57,712 nucleotides of DNA from Cryobacterium algoricola (GCF_004402485.1 NZ_SOFG01000021.1:50789-108500), one strand, 5' to 3'; positions 16,744-25,445 are shown, counted from the first letter of the stretch. Notes: a model not told the origin generated them from the letters alone. Numbers and translations are program-made.

Positions 16744-17397
16744 GTGAACGAGCAGAAACAACGCCGGCCGGGGCGCCCTCGAGATCCAGAAATCCACAAC
16801 AAGGTCCTCCTCGCTGCGCAACGCGTCTATGTGCAGGGCGGCCGAGCAGGCTTCACATTCGAGGCAATCGCGCGAGAAGCTGCTGTCGGAAAGCCAGCGA
16901 TCTACCGCAGATGGGCATCCGTCGACGATCTGATGGACGATGTCCTTCGCTCCCACACCCTGGTCCCGGAGAACGTTCTTCAAGGAGACCTCCGGGGGGA
17001 ACTCCAGGAAATCGCGATGGCCACACTGAGACTCGCTCATTCTGAGCAAGGTGCGTTCATCCTGCGGTTGAGTTCTGAGCGAGGGCTGCAGCCGGGGCTT
17101 TATCGACAGTATTTTGAGAGACTCCGAAACGTCATCCATTTCCAGAACCGTGCACTCATCGTCGCCGCAATCACGCGCGACGAACTTTCGACGGAATGTG
17201 ACCCGGATATCCTCATCCAGGCAATCACCGGATCGGTGTTGGTGGGGACTCTCATGGGCTTCGTTCCGCCACCTCGGGAAGCGGAAGCCGCCGCCCGTTA
17301 CTGCGAACACCTCGTGAACCAGCTGCTGCAGGGCGCTTTGCCCTCGCACCAGCCGCTCCCCCACGCAGTTAGTCCGGATGGACGCGCCCGGGCGTGA
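16744..17397 (+). CDS. TetR/AcrR-family regulator
   Basis: 217 aa. The N-terminal helix-turn-helix is clear (GFTFEAIAREAAVGKPAIYRRW); the C-terminal ligand domain resembles the TetR_C group that follows GLQPGLYRQYFERLR. The GTG start has GGAGGGAG 5 nt upstream. Divergent from the MpaB-like gene with a perfect palindrome between them, it most likely represses that gene and itself. The ligand is unknown. Confidence 0.85.
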   Translation: MNEQKQRRPGRPRDPEIHNKVLLAAQRVYVQGGRAGFTFEAIAREAAVGKPAIYRRWASVDDLMDDVLRSHTLVPENVLQGDLRGELQEIAMATLRLAHSEQGAFILRLSSERGLQPGLYRQYFERLRNVIHFQNRALIVAAITRDELSTECDPDILIQAITGSVLVGTLMGFVPPPREAEAAARYCEHLVNQLLQGALPSHQPLPHAVSPDGRARA

Positions 17398-17446
17398 CGT
17401 CGCCTTCCCGGCTGCTGACCGCGACCTCTCAACGTTCCGTGAACGA

Positions 17447-17497
17447 CGCCTGGCCGCTTTCGGCCAGGCGATCCGGTCATAAGTCCGGCGCAGCCCA
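17447..17497. repeat. hairpin repeat copy B
   Basis: The 29-nt core at 17447-17475 matches 15329-15357 at 28 of 29 positions, and a GGCGCAGCCCA block follows in both copies. The hairpin (GCCTGGCCG, CTTT, CGGCCAGGC) may terminate the tetR gene ending at 17397. Copies A and B are 2.1 kb apart in the same orientation and bracket the MpaB-like/TetR pair. Confidence 0.75.
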
Positions 17498-17529
17498 CCG
17501 GACCTGGTCACTCGCTCCGGCCATTCCGA

Positions 17530-18102
17530 TCAGGCCGGGCGCACCGCTCGAAGCGTCGCCAGGATCGCCTCCGGGTCGAAGATCTCCGGGTTGCGGATCG
17601 CCTGGATCGAGGCACCCTGGACCAGGGCGACCACCGTTGCCGCGAGCTCGTCACCCTGGATGCGGGTCCCGACGGCGACCTCACGACAGACCGGCGAGAA
17701 CGCCTGCAGGTAGCGACCGAAATTCGATTCGATGCGGGTGCGGAACAGGTCGTCGCGTCGGGAGAAGTAGAACGCGAAGATCAGTTCGACCGCACCGTGG
17801 TACTCCACCAGGCGCTCCAGCTCGACCCGGATCATCCGCTCGAGGCGGTCCCACGGCTCCAGCCGTTCCAGGCCGGAGTCGGACAGGGCGTCGAGCGTGC
17901 CATCGAGCAGCACGCCGAGCAACGCCTCGAGCAGACCGTCTTTCGACTGGAAGTGGAAGAACACGAGGCCCGTGGAGATGCCGGCCGCGGTGGCCACCCG
18001 GCGTGCAGTGACGGCATCGAGACCCTCGGCGAGGGCGATCTCGTACGCAGCGGCGAGGATCGCAGCGCAGCGCTCCTGTTCGGGCTTCTTGGGGCCACCC
18101 AT
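17530..18102 (-). CDS. TetR-family regulator (DoxX operon)
   Basis: 190 aa. The helix-turn-helix region is AVTARRVATAAGISTGLVFFHFQSKDGLLEALL, the C-terminal domain FAFYFSRRDDLFRTRIESNF. The ATG at 18102 lies 3 nt after the stop of the DoxX-like gene, so the two form one operon. It probably autoregulates the operon via the tandem sites at 18620-18649. Confidence 0.85.
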   Translation of the reverse strand: MGGPKKPEQERCAAILAAAYEIALAEGLDAVTARRVATAAGISTGLVFFHFQSKDGLLEALLGVLLDGTLDALSDSGLERLEPWDRLERMIRVELERLVEYHGAVELIFAFYFSRRDDLFRTRIESNFGRYLQAFSPVCREVAVGTRIQGDELAATVVALVQGASIQAIRNPEIFDPEAILATLRAVRPA

Positions 18103-18105
18103 CGA

Positions 18106-18564
18106 TCAGGCGTCTTCCTCGGTGCGCCGTTCGGCGCGATACCGGCGCCAGGCCAGCCACGCGCCCGAGGACCAGAGCGCCCACAGCACCAGGACGGGCT
18201 GGAAGAGCAGCCGAACTGCGCGATCGAGGTCGGTGTTGAGCCCGAAGGAATCGGTGTGCGTGACCAGCTGGGAGATATTGCCGGGGAAGATGGCGATGAA
18301 GAAGGCCGCGACGATCCAGCCGACCTGTACGCGGTACCGGCCCAGCGCGAGCAGGGAGGCACCGAGGACGATCTCGACGACGCCGGAGGCCAGGACGACG
18401 AAGTCTCCCGCGATCGGAAGCCAGGTGGGTACCTGGGCGAGGAACGCCTCACGGTTCACGGTGAGATGGCTGATGCCGGCGAGCAGGAGGAAGGCTCCCA
18501 GCACCATCCTGAATATGGTGCGAAGCACGGTCGTGCGCTTCTTCTGCGGTGCGAGGAGGTTCAT
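18106..18564 (-). CDS. DoxX-like integral membrane protein
   Basis: 152 aa with four hydrophobic segments (MVLGAFLLLAGISHL, GDFVVLASGVVEIVLGASLLAL, VGWIVAAFFIAIFPG and a C-terminal LLFQPVLVLWALWSSGAW). The GISHLTVNREAFLAQVP stretch is typical of DoxX-family proteins, inner-membrane proteins of unclear function linked in some species to redox stress. It is the first gene of an operon with a TetR repressor. Confidence 0.8.
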   Translation of the reverse strand: MNLLAPQKKRTTVLRTIFRMVLGAFLLLAGISHLTVNREAFLAQVPTWLPIAGDFVVLASGVVEIVLGASLLALGRYRVQVGWIVAAFFIAIFPGNISQLVTHTDSFGLNTDLDRAVRLLFQPVLVLWALWSSGAWLAWRRYRAERRTEEDA

Positions 18565-18619
18565 GGTGCGGCTTTCGTCGGGAGATTCGCGGGGAGAAGC
18601 GATGCTCCGACTCTACATT

Positions 18620-18649
18620 GATCGCACGGTCAATGATCACCCGGTCAAT
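18620..18649. promoter_or_regulatory. tandem TetR-type operator of doxX-tetR operon
   Basis: On the minus strand two 15-bp direct copies (ATTGACCGGGTGATC and ATTGACCGTGCGATC) abut; the second followed by AAT makes the imperfect palindrome ATTGA-N8-TCAAT. They lie 56-85 bp upstream of the DoxX ATG. Confidence 0.6.
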
Positions 18650-18784
18650 GGCGGAGCTCCGGGACGGGAGGAGGCGAGGGCGGCCGCTCCGCTGCGCTCC
18701 GGTGAATCGAGCTAGCCGCTCGTGCGTGACCGAAGTAGGTTGACGGGAATGCGCCCCTGGTTCGCCCACCAAAGGAGATGTTCC

Positions 18785-20398
18785 GTGCAGTCATTCACAA
18801 GATTCCACACCGCCGCCGTCGCGGGGCTGTCCGTGCTGGCACTCACTGCCTTCGGGACGGGAAGCGCTGCCGCCCTCGGCACGCACGCGAGCACAGCACG
18901 TGCAAACAGTGCCGCCAGTGCCGCCTACACGGTCGGGGCTCCCGGGAGCGGCGACCCGTACTTTCCTTACGACGGCAACGGCGGTTACGACGTGCTGCAC
19001 TACGATCTCGCCCTGCGCTACGCGCCGCCGACGGACCCCGCGGCACTCGTGGGAAAGCTCAGCGGCATCGCGACCATCACACTGCGAGCGAAGCAGAACC
19101 TGCAATCGCTCAACTTCGATTTGCGCGGTCTCGACGTCACGTCGGTGCGGGTGGACGGCAAGGCGGCGGCTCACGGGAAATCGCCGGGCAACGGCAGCGC
19201 CGAATGGTCGCAGAAGCAGGACGACGCCAACCGGTTCTGGGAGCTCACCGTCGGTCTGCTGCCGAAGCTCAGGGAGGGAAAGTCCACAACGATCATCATC
19301 GAATACGGCGGAAACACCGGGCGTCCGCTGGACACAACGGGAGCCCTCTATGGGTGGGTCACGACTGCGGATGGCGCGATGGTGGTCAACGAGCCCGACG
19401 GAGCCTCGACCTGGTATCCCGTGAACGACGATCCGCAAGACAAGGCCACCTATTCGTTCCACATCACCGTGCCGGAGGGAAAGACGGCGGTTGCGAACGG
19501 TCTTGCCGACGGCCGGCCACGGACCAAAGCCGGGTGGACCACCTGGTCGTGGGAGGCCACGGACCCGATGTCCAGCTACCTGGCGACGGCGACGGTCGGT
19601 GACTTCACCCTGGCCAACGATAAGGGCCCGCACGGACTCCCGATCGTCAATGCCATCGACGCGGGCGTGACGGGCCCGGCTCTCGCGGAGACGAAGGCGT
19701 CACTCGCGCTTCAGCCCCAGATGATTGCCTTCCTAGAGGGCACGTTCGGGCGCTACCCGTTCGAGTCGTTCGGCGCGATTGTCGACGACGATTCCGTCGA
19801 CTACGCCCTGGAGACTCAAACCCGGCCCGTTTACTCCCAGGTCGCAGACGAAGCGACAGTGGTCCACGAACTCGGGCACCAATGGTTCGGCGATTCGGTG
19901 ACGCCCTCCGACTGGAAGGACATCTGGCTCAACGAAGGCTGGGCCACCTACATCGAATGGCTCTGGGCTGAACATCAAGGCACCGCAACGATTCCTGCGC
20001 AGTTTGCCGACGCGGTCTCGTACCTGGACGCGAACGACGGCTGGACGCTCAACATCGCTGACCCCGGTCGCGACGAACTCTTCGCGGCTCCCGTCTACCT
20101 GCGGGGAGCGGCCGCCCTGCACGCGTTGCGTACGGAGGTCGGCGACAAGGCGTTCTTCGCCGGCGCCCGCTTGTGGCTGAACCGATACAAAAACTCCACG
20201 GCGACCACGGCAGACTTCGAAGCCGTGATGGAAAAGACCTCAGGCCGATCGCTCACCACCTTCTTCGACGAGTGGCTGCGTCAGGGCGTCCGCCCGGCGA
20301 CGCCGCAACTGCAGGCAGAGCTCCCTGCGGGCCCGAGCAATGCAACGCAGGGGCCGGCCGCATCCGACCCCAACGCGGGCCACCGAGAGGCTCGTTGA
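18785..20398 (+). CDS. secreted M1-family metallopeptidase
   Basis: 537 aa. A Sec signal peptide (hydrophobic AAVAGLSVLALTAFG, then AAA) begins at the GTG 18785, which has AAAGGAG 8 nt upstream; the longer frame from 18722 would bury it. The zinc site is HELGHQWFGDS with the third ligand Glu in NEGWATY (HExxH-18-E), as in gluzincin aminopeptidases. Domains: N-terminal M1 beta-sandwich, then catalytic thermolysin-like domain; the C-terminal ARM-type domain of full-length PepN is absent. It probably releases N-terminal amino acids from peptides outside the cell. It is monocistronic and convergent with the FMN reductase. Confidence 0.9.
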   Translation: MQSFTRFHTAAVAGLSVLALTAFGTGSAAALGTHASTARANSAASAAYTVGAPGSGDPYFPYDGNGGYDVLHYDLALRYAPPTDPAALVGKLSGIATITLRAKQNLQSLNFDLRGLDVTSVRVDGKAAAHGKSPGNGSAEWSQKQDDANRFWELTVGLLPKLREGKSTTIIIEYGGNTGRPLDTTGALYGWVTTADGAMVVNEPDGASTWYPVNDDPQDKATYSFHITVPEGKTAVANGLADGRPRTKAGWTTWSWEATDPMSSYLATATVGDFTLANDKGPHGLPIVNAIDAGVTGPALAETKASLALQPQMIAFLEGTFGRYPFESFGAIVDDDSVDYALETQTRPVYSQVADEATVVHELGHQWFGDSVTPSDWKDIWLNEGWATYIEWLWAEHQGTATIPAQFADAVSYLDANDGWTLNIADPGRDELFAAPVYLRGAAALHALRTEVGDKAFFAGARLWLNRYKNSTATTADFEAVMEKTSGRSLTTFFDEWLRQGVRPATPQLQAELPAGPSNATQGPAASDPNAGHREAR

Positions 20399-20482
20399 CC
20401 AAGGAGAGTGATTCCTCGCCGTGACCCGGTCCGTGCGCCGGTGCCGCGTAGCGCTCTCGGCGCGCGTCACGGGCGCAGTTCG

Positions 20483-21205
20483 TCAGCTGTGAGCCGCGAC
20501 CGAACTGCCGCCGGTCGCGAGGCGCATCAGGTCGGTGTCGAAATTGAACTCGGCAGCAGCGCCGTCGGGGCGGGCATTGCTGCCGAAGGAGTGCTGATAC
20601 TTGTCCCAGACCTTGCCGGTGATGGCGGCACTGATGCCGGTTGCGATCATGGCGGACAGTTCGTTCGCCGCCCGTTCGATCCTGCCGAGGAGGGCGGGGT
20701 CTGCCCAGTCTTCCGGTGCCGCGAAGACCGAGGTCGGTGTCGTGAGCGATCGCATGAAGGCGAAGAGGGAGCGCAGCTGGTCGTCGATGACGAGGGCGTG
20801 GCGCGCCGTGCCCGCTGTTGCGGAGAGCACGAGGGGCTTGGCGATCAGGAGGTCGTTGTCGAGGACGTCGACGAACGACTTGAGCAGTCCGCTCATCCCG
20901 GCCTTGTAGACGGGTGTGGCCACGATCACTCCGTCGGCAGCGGCGAGCTGGTGGACGGCGTCGAGGAGCGCGCCCTGGGGGAACCCGGACACGATAGCGT
21001 GCGCGATCTCCCCTGCGAGTGGGCCGAGGTCGATCAGGCGGACCGAGGCTGGGATGCCCTGGGCGCGAAGTTGATCGATGGTCTTCTGCGCGATCCGATC
21101 GGCGAGCATCCGTGACGAGGATGGGTCGCTCGTGCCTGCGTTGACGATGACGATGCGCCGAGGCTCATCAGGGGTGTCGGTGAGGTTCTGGGTTGTGGTG
21201 CTCAT
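20483..21205 (-). CDS. NADPH-dependent FMN reductase, CE1759 family
   Basis: 240 aa flavodoxin-like protein. Marks are IVIVNAGTSDPSSSRMLADRI (phosphate-binding loop), GVIVATPVYKAGMSGLLKSFVDVL and LVLSATAGTARHALVIDDQLR. This subgroup partners a luciferase-like monooxygenase, supplying reduced FMN. Its ATG overlaps the MarR stop by 4 nt; the monooxygenase is the first gene of the operon. It has a ~35-residue C-terminal extension beyond the flavodoxin fold. Confidence 0.85.
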   Translation of the reverse strand: MSTTTQNLTDTPDEPRRIVIVNAGTSDPSSSRMLADRIAQKTIDQLRAQGIPASVRLIDLGPLAGEIAHAIVSGFPQGALLDAVHQLAAADGVIVATPVYKAGMSGLLKSFVDVLDNDLLIAKPLVLSATAGTARHALVIDDQLRSLFAFMRSLTTPTSVFAAPEDWADPALLGRIERAANELSAMIATGISAAITGKVWDKYQHSFGSNARPDGAAAEFNFDTDLMRLATGGSSVAAHS

Positions 21206-21678
21206 GCGCGGATTCGCGGGCTTTCCTGGTCGGTGTGCGTGGGGTGGATCGCGGAGGTGATCGTGCGCGAGATGTCGCGCAGCTGCTCGAGCTGCTCGTG
21301 ACTGAGCGCTCGGGTCATGGTGGATGCGACGGCCGACGCATGGCGGCGGCCGACGACCTTCTGGATGCGTGCGCCGTCGGGCGTGAGGACCATCCGGACG
21401 GCCCGGCGATCGTGATCGTCCACGCAGCGTTCGAGAAGTCCGCGCGTCTCGAGTCGGGCGATGAGGCGTGAGATGCCGGCCTGGGTCATCAGGATGCCGC
21501 GGTTGATCTCGACCATGCTCATCCCGTTGGCCGACTTGGACAGGGTATAGAGCACGTCGTATTCGTTCTGGGAGACCTCGAGCCAGACGTCGTCTGCGCC
21601 GAAGGTCCGGAGGAGCGCCACCTGGGCCCGGAACATCGCTTCCCAGGCTTCGTTGGCCAACCGGGTCTCGCCGCTCAC
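21202..21678 (-). CDS. MarR-family regulator in flavin monooxygenase operon
   Basis: 158 aa winged-helix protein with SQNEYDVLYTLSKS, MVEINRGILMTQAGISRLIARLETRGLLER and the wing DDHDRRAVRMVLT. The GTG start at 21678 overlaps the monooxygenase TGA (GTGA), and its own stop overlaps the reductase ATG. A repressor sandwiched in its target operon suggests autoregulation, perhaps by the oxidised substrate. Confidence 0.85.
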   Translation of the reverse strand: MSGETRLANEAWEAMFRAQVALLRTFGADDVWLEVSQNEYDVLYTLSKSANGMSMVEINRGILMTQAGISRLIARLETRGLLERCVDDHDRRAVRMVLTPDGARIQKVVGRRHASAVASTMTRALSHEQLEQLRDISRTITSAIHPTHTDQESPRIRA

Positions 21679-22865
21679 AGCAGCACAGGGTAGTTGGCGG
21701 GACGCTCGGGGTCGCTGTCCTGGTACGGCGACGTGCCGGTCACGTTGTCGCCGCGGTTGGCGTTCGGGCGGGGCTGGCGGGGTTCGGCATCGCCGTACTT
21801 CGCCCGGACCAGGCTCTCGTGGGTGGGCGCATCTGCGGCGCCGGGAGACCGGCGTGCGGCCATTTCCTTGCGAAGCACGGGGACGACTTCGGAGCCCAGG
21901 AGTTCGAGCTGGTCGAGCACCATTCCGAGCGGGAGCCCGGCGTGGTCCATCAGCCACAACTGGCGCTGGTAGTCGCCGAAGACGTCGCGGAACTCGAGCG
22001 TCTTGTCGATGATCTGCTGCGGGCTGCCGACACTGAGCGGTGAAGCCTCGGCCCACTGCTCGAGGGAGATGCTGTGATCGTAGACGGGAGCGCTGTTGAA
22101 GTAGGGACGGTAGGCGTCGAAGGCGTCCTGGGAGCGGTGGGCGATGAAGGCCTGACCGCCGAGCCCGACGATGGCCTGTTCCTCCGTGCCGTGGCCATAG
22201 TGGGCGAAGCGCTTGCGGTAGAAGTCGACGAGGGGCTTGAAATGCCCGTTGGGCGCGAACAGGTTGTTCGCGAAGAAGCCGTTGCCGTAGTACGCCGCCT
22301 GCTCCGCGATCTCGGGGGTGCGAATCGAGCCGTGCCAGACGAACGGGGCCACGTCGTCGAGAGGGCGCGGAGTCGAGGTGAATCCCTGGAGCGGGGTGCG
22401 GAACGTTCCCTCCCAATCGACGACGTCCTCGGACCACAGGCGGTGCAGCAGGTTGTAGTTCTCGAGGGCGAGCGGCAGCCCCTGACGGATGTCCTTACCG
22501 AACCACGGGTAGACCGGGACGGTGTTGCCGCGGCCGAGGGTGATGTCCAGGCGGCCCTTGGCGAGATGCTGGGCCATCGCGTATTCCTCGGCGATACGCA
22601 CCGGGTCATTGGTCGTGATCAGGGTCGTCGACGTCGACAGGATGATCCGGTGGGTGAGCGCCGCGATGTGGGCGAGCAAGGTCACGGGCGACGAGGAGAA
22701 GAACGGGGCGTTGTGGTGCTCGCCCATCGCGAAGACGTCGAGGCCGACTTCCTCCGCCTTGACGGCGATCTTCACCGATGCATCGATGCGCTCGGCCTCA
22801 CTGGGTGTGTATCCGGTGGTGGGATCCTGGGTGATATCGCTGACCGCGAAGATGCCGAACTGCAT
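21675..22865 (-). CDS. luciferase-like flavin monooxygenase (LLM), CE1758 family
   Basis: 396 aa. TIM-barrel bacterial-luciferase fold: MQFGIFAVSDITQDPTTG at the N-terminus, GLDVFAMGEHHN (typical His-His near FMN), LSTSTTLITTNDPVRIAEEYA and ITLGRGNTVPVYPWFG. These enzymes use reduced FMN and O2; the substrate is unknown. The C-terminal ~60 residues are Pro/Arg-rich and probably flexible. AAAGGAA lies 7 nt before the chosen ATG. First gene of a tightly coupled operon with MarR and a cognate FMN reductase. Confidence 0.85.
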   Translation of the reverse strand: MQFGIFAVSDITQDPTTGYTPSEAERIDASVKIAVKAEEVGLDVFAMGEHHNAPFFSSSPVTLLAHIAALTHRIILSTSTTLITTNDPVRIAEEYAMAQHLAKGRLDITLGRGNTVPVYPWFGKDIRQGLPLALENYNLLHRLWSEDVVDWEGTFRTPLQGFTSTPRPLDDVAPFVWHGSIRTPEIAEQAAYYGNGFFANNLFAPNGHFKPLVDFYRKRFAHYGHGTEEQAIVGLGGQAFIAHRSQDAFDAYRPYFNSAPVYDHSISLEQWAEASPLSVGSPQQIIDKTLEFRDVFGDYQRQLWLMDHAGLPLGMVLDQLELLGSEVVPVLRKEMAARRSPGAADAPTHESLVRAKYGDAEPRQPRPNANRGDNVTGTSPYQDSDPERPANYPVLL

Positions 22866-22917
22866 CGTCGGTTCCTTTCCTCTGCCCGGGGAGCCGAGCG
22901 GCTTGACTGCATGACTG

Positions 22918-22938
22918 GTTATGTATGTTCTGCGTAAC
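22918..22938. promoter_or_regulatory. possible MarR operator of LLM operon
   Basis: GTTATG and CGTAAC form a 6+6 inverted repeat (one mismatch) with a 9-nt spacer, 53-73 bp upstream of the LLM ATG. Placement fits an operator of the MarR protein in this operon; the evidence is only positional. Confidence 0.35.
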
Positions 22939-23070
22939 GATGACTGTAACCACTCGTCCGCCGAATACATTCCCAGTTGTGTATTGTGGGCGCGCCGCGG
23001 AGCCCGGAGCGCGGTTCGCATCCGTCATTCGACGAGACGGACGTCCCCAGGAGAATCGCCTTTTCTGTGG

Positions 23071-23640
23071 CTAAGCCGCTTCTCGCGTGGGCCGGTATCG
23101 CACGGCGACCGCTCCCGACCGGAACTCGTGGCGGTCGACGAGTTCGAGCTGGATGCGCTCGCGCAGACCGGCGAGCAACGTCGGCCCGTGTCCGGCCAGG
23201 ACCGGGTGCACGACGAACTCGTACTCGTCGATGAGTCCCAGGTCCGCCAACGCCACGGGGAGTGTCACTCCACCGACCCACAGGCCCTCGCCGGGCTCCT
23301 CTTTGAGCCGCTGGACCGCCAGCGCCAATCCGCCCTGTACCAGCTCGGCATTCCACTCGACGCCGCCCAGCGTGGCGGACACAACGTACTTCTTCGCCCG
23401 GTCAATCGCCTCGGCGAACGGAAGCTGCCACTCATTCACCCAGTCGGGCCAGGCGCCCGTGGCAGGCTTCCGCCACGCGGACTCCATCATTTCGTAGGCC
23501 ACCCGGCCGAACAGCAGGGCATCGGCTCGCTCCATCTCCGCGGTCCAGTAGCGCATGGACTCCTCGTCTGGCGGGAGCCCCGCCTCGTGATGGCAGCAGC
23601 CGTCGAGTGTTACGTTGATCGAGTATCGAAGTGGTCTCAT
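23071..23640 (-). CDS. dihydrofolate reductase-like (RibD C-terminal domain) protein
   Basis: 189 aa. The N-terminal LRYSINVTLDGCCHHE, LLFGRVAYEMMESAW and KYVVSATLG plus C-terminal LIDEYEFVVHPVLAGHGPTLL match the RibD_C/DHFR-like group common in actinobacteria. The members are NAD(P)H-dependent reductases of unknown substrate; the protein is not FolA. GGGGAG is 8 nt before the ATG. Monocistronic. Confidence 0.8.
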   Translation of the reverse strand: MRPLRYSINVTLDGCCHHEAGLPPDEESMRYWTAEMERADALLFGRVAYEMMESAWRKPATGAWPDWVNEWQLPFAEAIDRAKKYVVSATLGGVEWNAELVQGGLALAVQRLKEEPGEGLWVGGVTLPVALADLGLIDEYEFVVHPVLAGHGPTLLAGLRERIQLELVDRHEFRSGAVAVRYRPTREAA

Positions 23641-23879
23641 CTCAGGCTCCCCTCTGATGCGCAGCGCGTCTTCACGGGACCGGAAGTCTGCCAGACCGCG
23701 TGCACGCGCACGTCGTTTATGGGCAGAGAATAGTCAGCCTCGTTGCCCAACGGCAATGCGCTCGGGCTAGGCGCGCCTGGACCGAAACCGGCCAGTCGTA
23801 TTCGCCCACCTGGGCGGGTCGCACACGACACTGCTGTTTCCACTGCGTGACCGCTGACAGCGCCCCCCGCAAACCTGAA

Positions 23880-24341
23880 CTACTGGGTGACACCCTCGAG
23901 TAGGTTTACGAGCTCGTCGAGTTCGACGTCCCAGCCCTCTCGGTTCTGCTCAAGACGTTCGCGACGGTAGAGGGTGCCGCCGGGGAGTGTTTCGAAGCCC
24001 GACTCGATCACCGTGACATCCGTCCCCGTACCAGCATCGGCGATGGTGAAGCGCACGTGCGTCGAGTACTCGTCAAGCTCTTCGGCGGGGATGCCCGACC
24101 AACGGAAACCGAACGAGCCGTCGGGCACCACCTCGGTGATTTCGATCGGGAAGCTGCCGTAGTCATCCCAGTCGATGCTGCCGGTAGCACCGGGCTCGAG
24201 CGCGCCGAACTCCACACCGTCTCCAAACCACTTGACCATCACCTCGGGGTCGGTCAGCGCCTTCCAGACTTTCGCGCGGGAGGCCTCGATGTGCACGGTG
24301 CGGGTCACGGTGTGGCCCTTGATTCTTGCGTGATCAGACAC
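23880..24341 (-). CDS. SRPBCC (AHSA1/START-like) domain protein
   Basis: 153 aa helix-grip protein: VTRTVHIEASRAKVWKALTDPEVMVKWFG at the N-terminus, EITEVVPDGSFGFRW centrally, HVRFTIADAGTGTDVTVIESGF and a C-terminal helix. AHSA1-type domains bind hydrophobic ligands; the role is unknown. The GTG at 24341 has AAGGAA 7 nt upstream; the longer frame to 24398 adds an unlikely leader. Confidence 0.8.
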   Translation of the reverse strand: MSDHARIKGHTVTRTVHIEASRAKVWKALTDPEVMVKWFGDGVEFGALEPGATGSIDWDDYGSFPIEITEVVPDGSFGFRWSGIPAEELDEYSTHVRFTIADAGTGTDVTVIESGFETLPGGTLYRRERLEQNREGWDVELDELVNLLEGVTQ

Positions 24342-24596
24342 GGTGTTTCCTTCACGTTCGAGCAGAGCGCGACGGGGACACTGCCCGCCGAGCGGCACGT
24401 CGACTAGTTCTGCAAACGCACCTCATCGAGCGTACCTATGTTTGCGTATCGGTTCACGGGCGGGAGAACCCCGTGAAAACGAGCACGAATCGGCGCCCAA
24501 CCCACTCGGAAACGACGCATGGCCTCCAAAACCTCGGAGGCCATTCGTTTTGGGACTAGTTCTTGGAACAGAATCAAGCAATTCCAGGAACAACCC
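24342..24596. other. gene-free host flank left of the integrated element
   Basis: No convincing gene. Contains a perfect 9-bp stem hairpin (24519-24527 with 24536-24544) followed by TCGTTTT, and a second weaker hairpin (24559-24568 with 24582-24591, 9 of 10 pairs). Before integration these would have lain directly downstream of the tRNA-Ser gene and could be its terminators. Confidence 0.5.
24519..24548. terminator. hairpin with T-rich tail
   Basis: ATGGCCTCC and GGAGGCCAT form a perfect stem with an 8-nt loop; TCGTTTT follows on the plus strand, and the other orientation has only a short T run. It may act in either direction. Confidence 0.55.
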
Positions 24597-24622
24597 CGTG
24601 GCGGTACCGGTGGGATTTGAAC
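24597..24622. repeat. attachment core, left (tRNA-Ser 3' fragment)
   Basis: 26 bp identical to 28772-28797; covers CCA end, acceptor and part of the T-arm of the tRNA on the minus strand. Identity stops at 24623. Confidence 0.85.
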
Positions 24623-24728
24623 TCAAACTCGCGCCCAATAGCCGCCTGGATCGAGGTCAACTTCCGCGTAATTTCAACGGTTTTCGATCACTGTGACGTG
24701 CCCGAACCCAACCTGAATTCCGTCAGAT

Positions 24729-24746
24729 GTTGCCAAAATGTTGCCA
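24729..24746. repeat. arm-site-like repeat, left
   Basis: An 18-bp sequence made of two TGTTGCCA-type boxes (GTTGCCAAAATGTTGCCA) lies 106 bp inside the left core. The identical 18-mer recurs in the same orientation at 28688-28705. Paired boxes near both ends suggest arm-type integrase sites. Confidence 0.65.
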
Positions 24747-24797
24747 CGCGGCTGAGAACAACGTCCGTCGCATTCGACCGACTACCTGCCTCACGGC

Positions 24798-25445
24798 CTA
24801 GCGTCGAAGTTTCGCCATGCTGTTTCCCAACTTGGCAATCTCCTCTGGACTAGGCGGGAGCAATCCCTTGAAGCCGGTACCCACGATCATGAACGGAAGC
24901 GCGCTGGAAAGGTCGTGTTGCCGAACCACGACCTCCAAGCCGCCAAGTCGCTGACTCCGCACGACGAACATAGCCGGCACAATGTCGGCGATGTCGGTCC
25001 ACGCCCATCTGCATATTTCGTACGGCCGTCCCCATCCGTCCCAGATCGCAATCCCATCCGCGGACCCCACCAAAGTGAGATACCCGAATCCCAGGCCGAC
25101 TATGGAATGTCCTTCGGAGTCGACAACCCGCCTGAGCGCCTTCCTCAGTTGCAGAAGCGCCCTGGAGCGGAGCACGATGGCGTCGGGGAAGTTGATCCGA
25201 AGCCGTCGTTCTCGAAGCTCTGCAAGGTGCCTCATCGTAAGCACCCAAGCAAACACGACAACGGATGCTGCGACCGCCCAGACTCCGATCTCAAGCACCG
25301 AGTTCCAGGCTGCTGCGGGACTCCCAGTCGTTTTCAATGTGCTGCGGTAGGTCATCGCCGAGTAGCCGACGGCGAGGACGACCATTCCCAAAATCCCGCC
25401 CAGCCCTCGACTCCCCAGTCGAGGCGGCTTAGTCGACTCAGACAC
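24798..25445 (-). CDS. membrane protein with PH-like domain, unknown function
   Basis: 215 aa. Two transmembrane segments near the N-terminus (LGGILGMVVLAVGYSAM and VLEIGVWAVAASVVVFAWVL) are followed by a basic helix and a soluble region with ADGIAIWDGWGRPYEICRW and AWTDIADIVPAMFV, a pattern like bacterial pleckstrin-homology-like domains. The GTG start has no strong ribosome site. It is island cargo, transcribed toward the left end. I do not recognise a family beyond this fold impression. Confidence 0.6.
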   Translation of the reverse strand: MSESTKPPRLGSRGLGGILGMVVLAVGYSAMTYRSTLKTTGSPAAAWNSVLEIGVWAVAASVVVFAWVLTMRHLAELRERRLRINFPDAIVLRSRALLQLRKALRRVVDSEGHSIVGLGFGYLTLVGSADGIAIWDGWGRPYEICRWAWTDIADIVPAMFVVRSQRLGGLEVVVRQHDLSSALPFMIVGTGFKGLLPPSPEEIAKLGNSMAKLRR

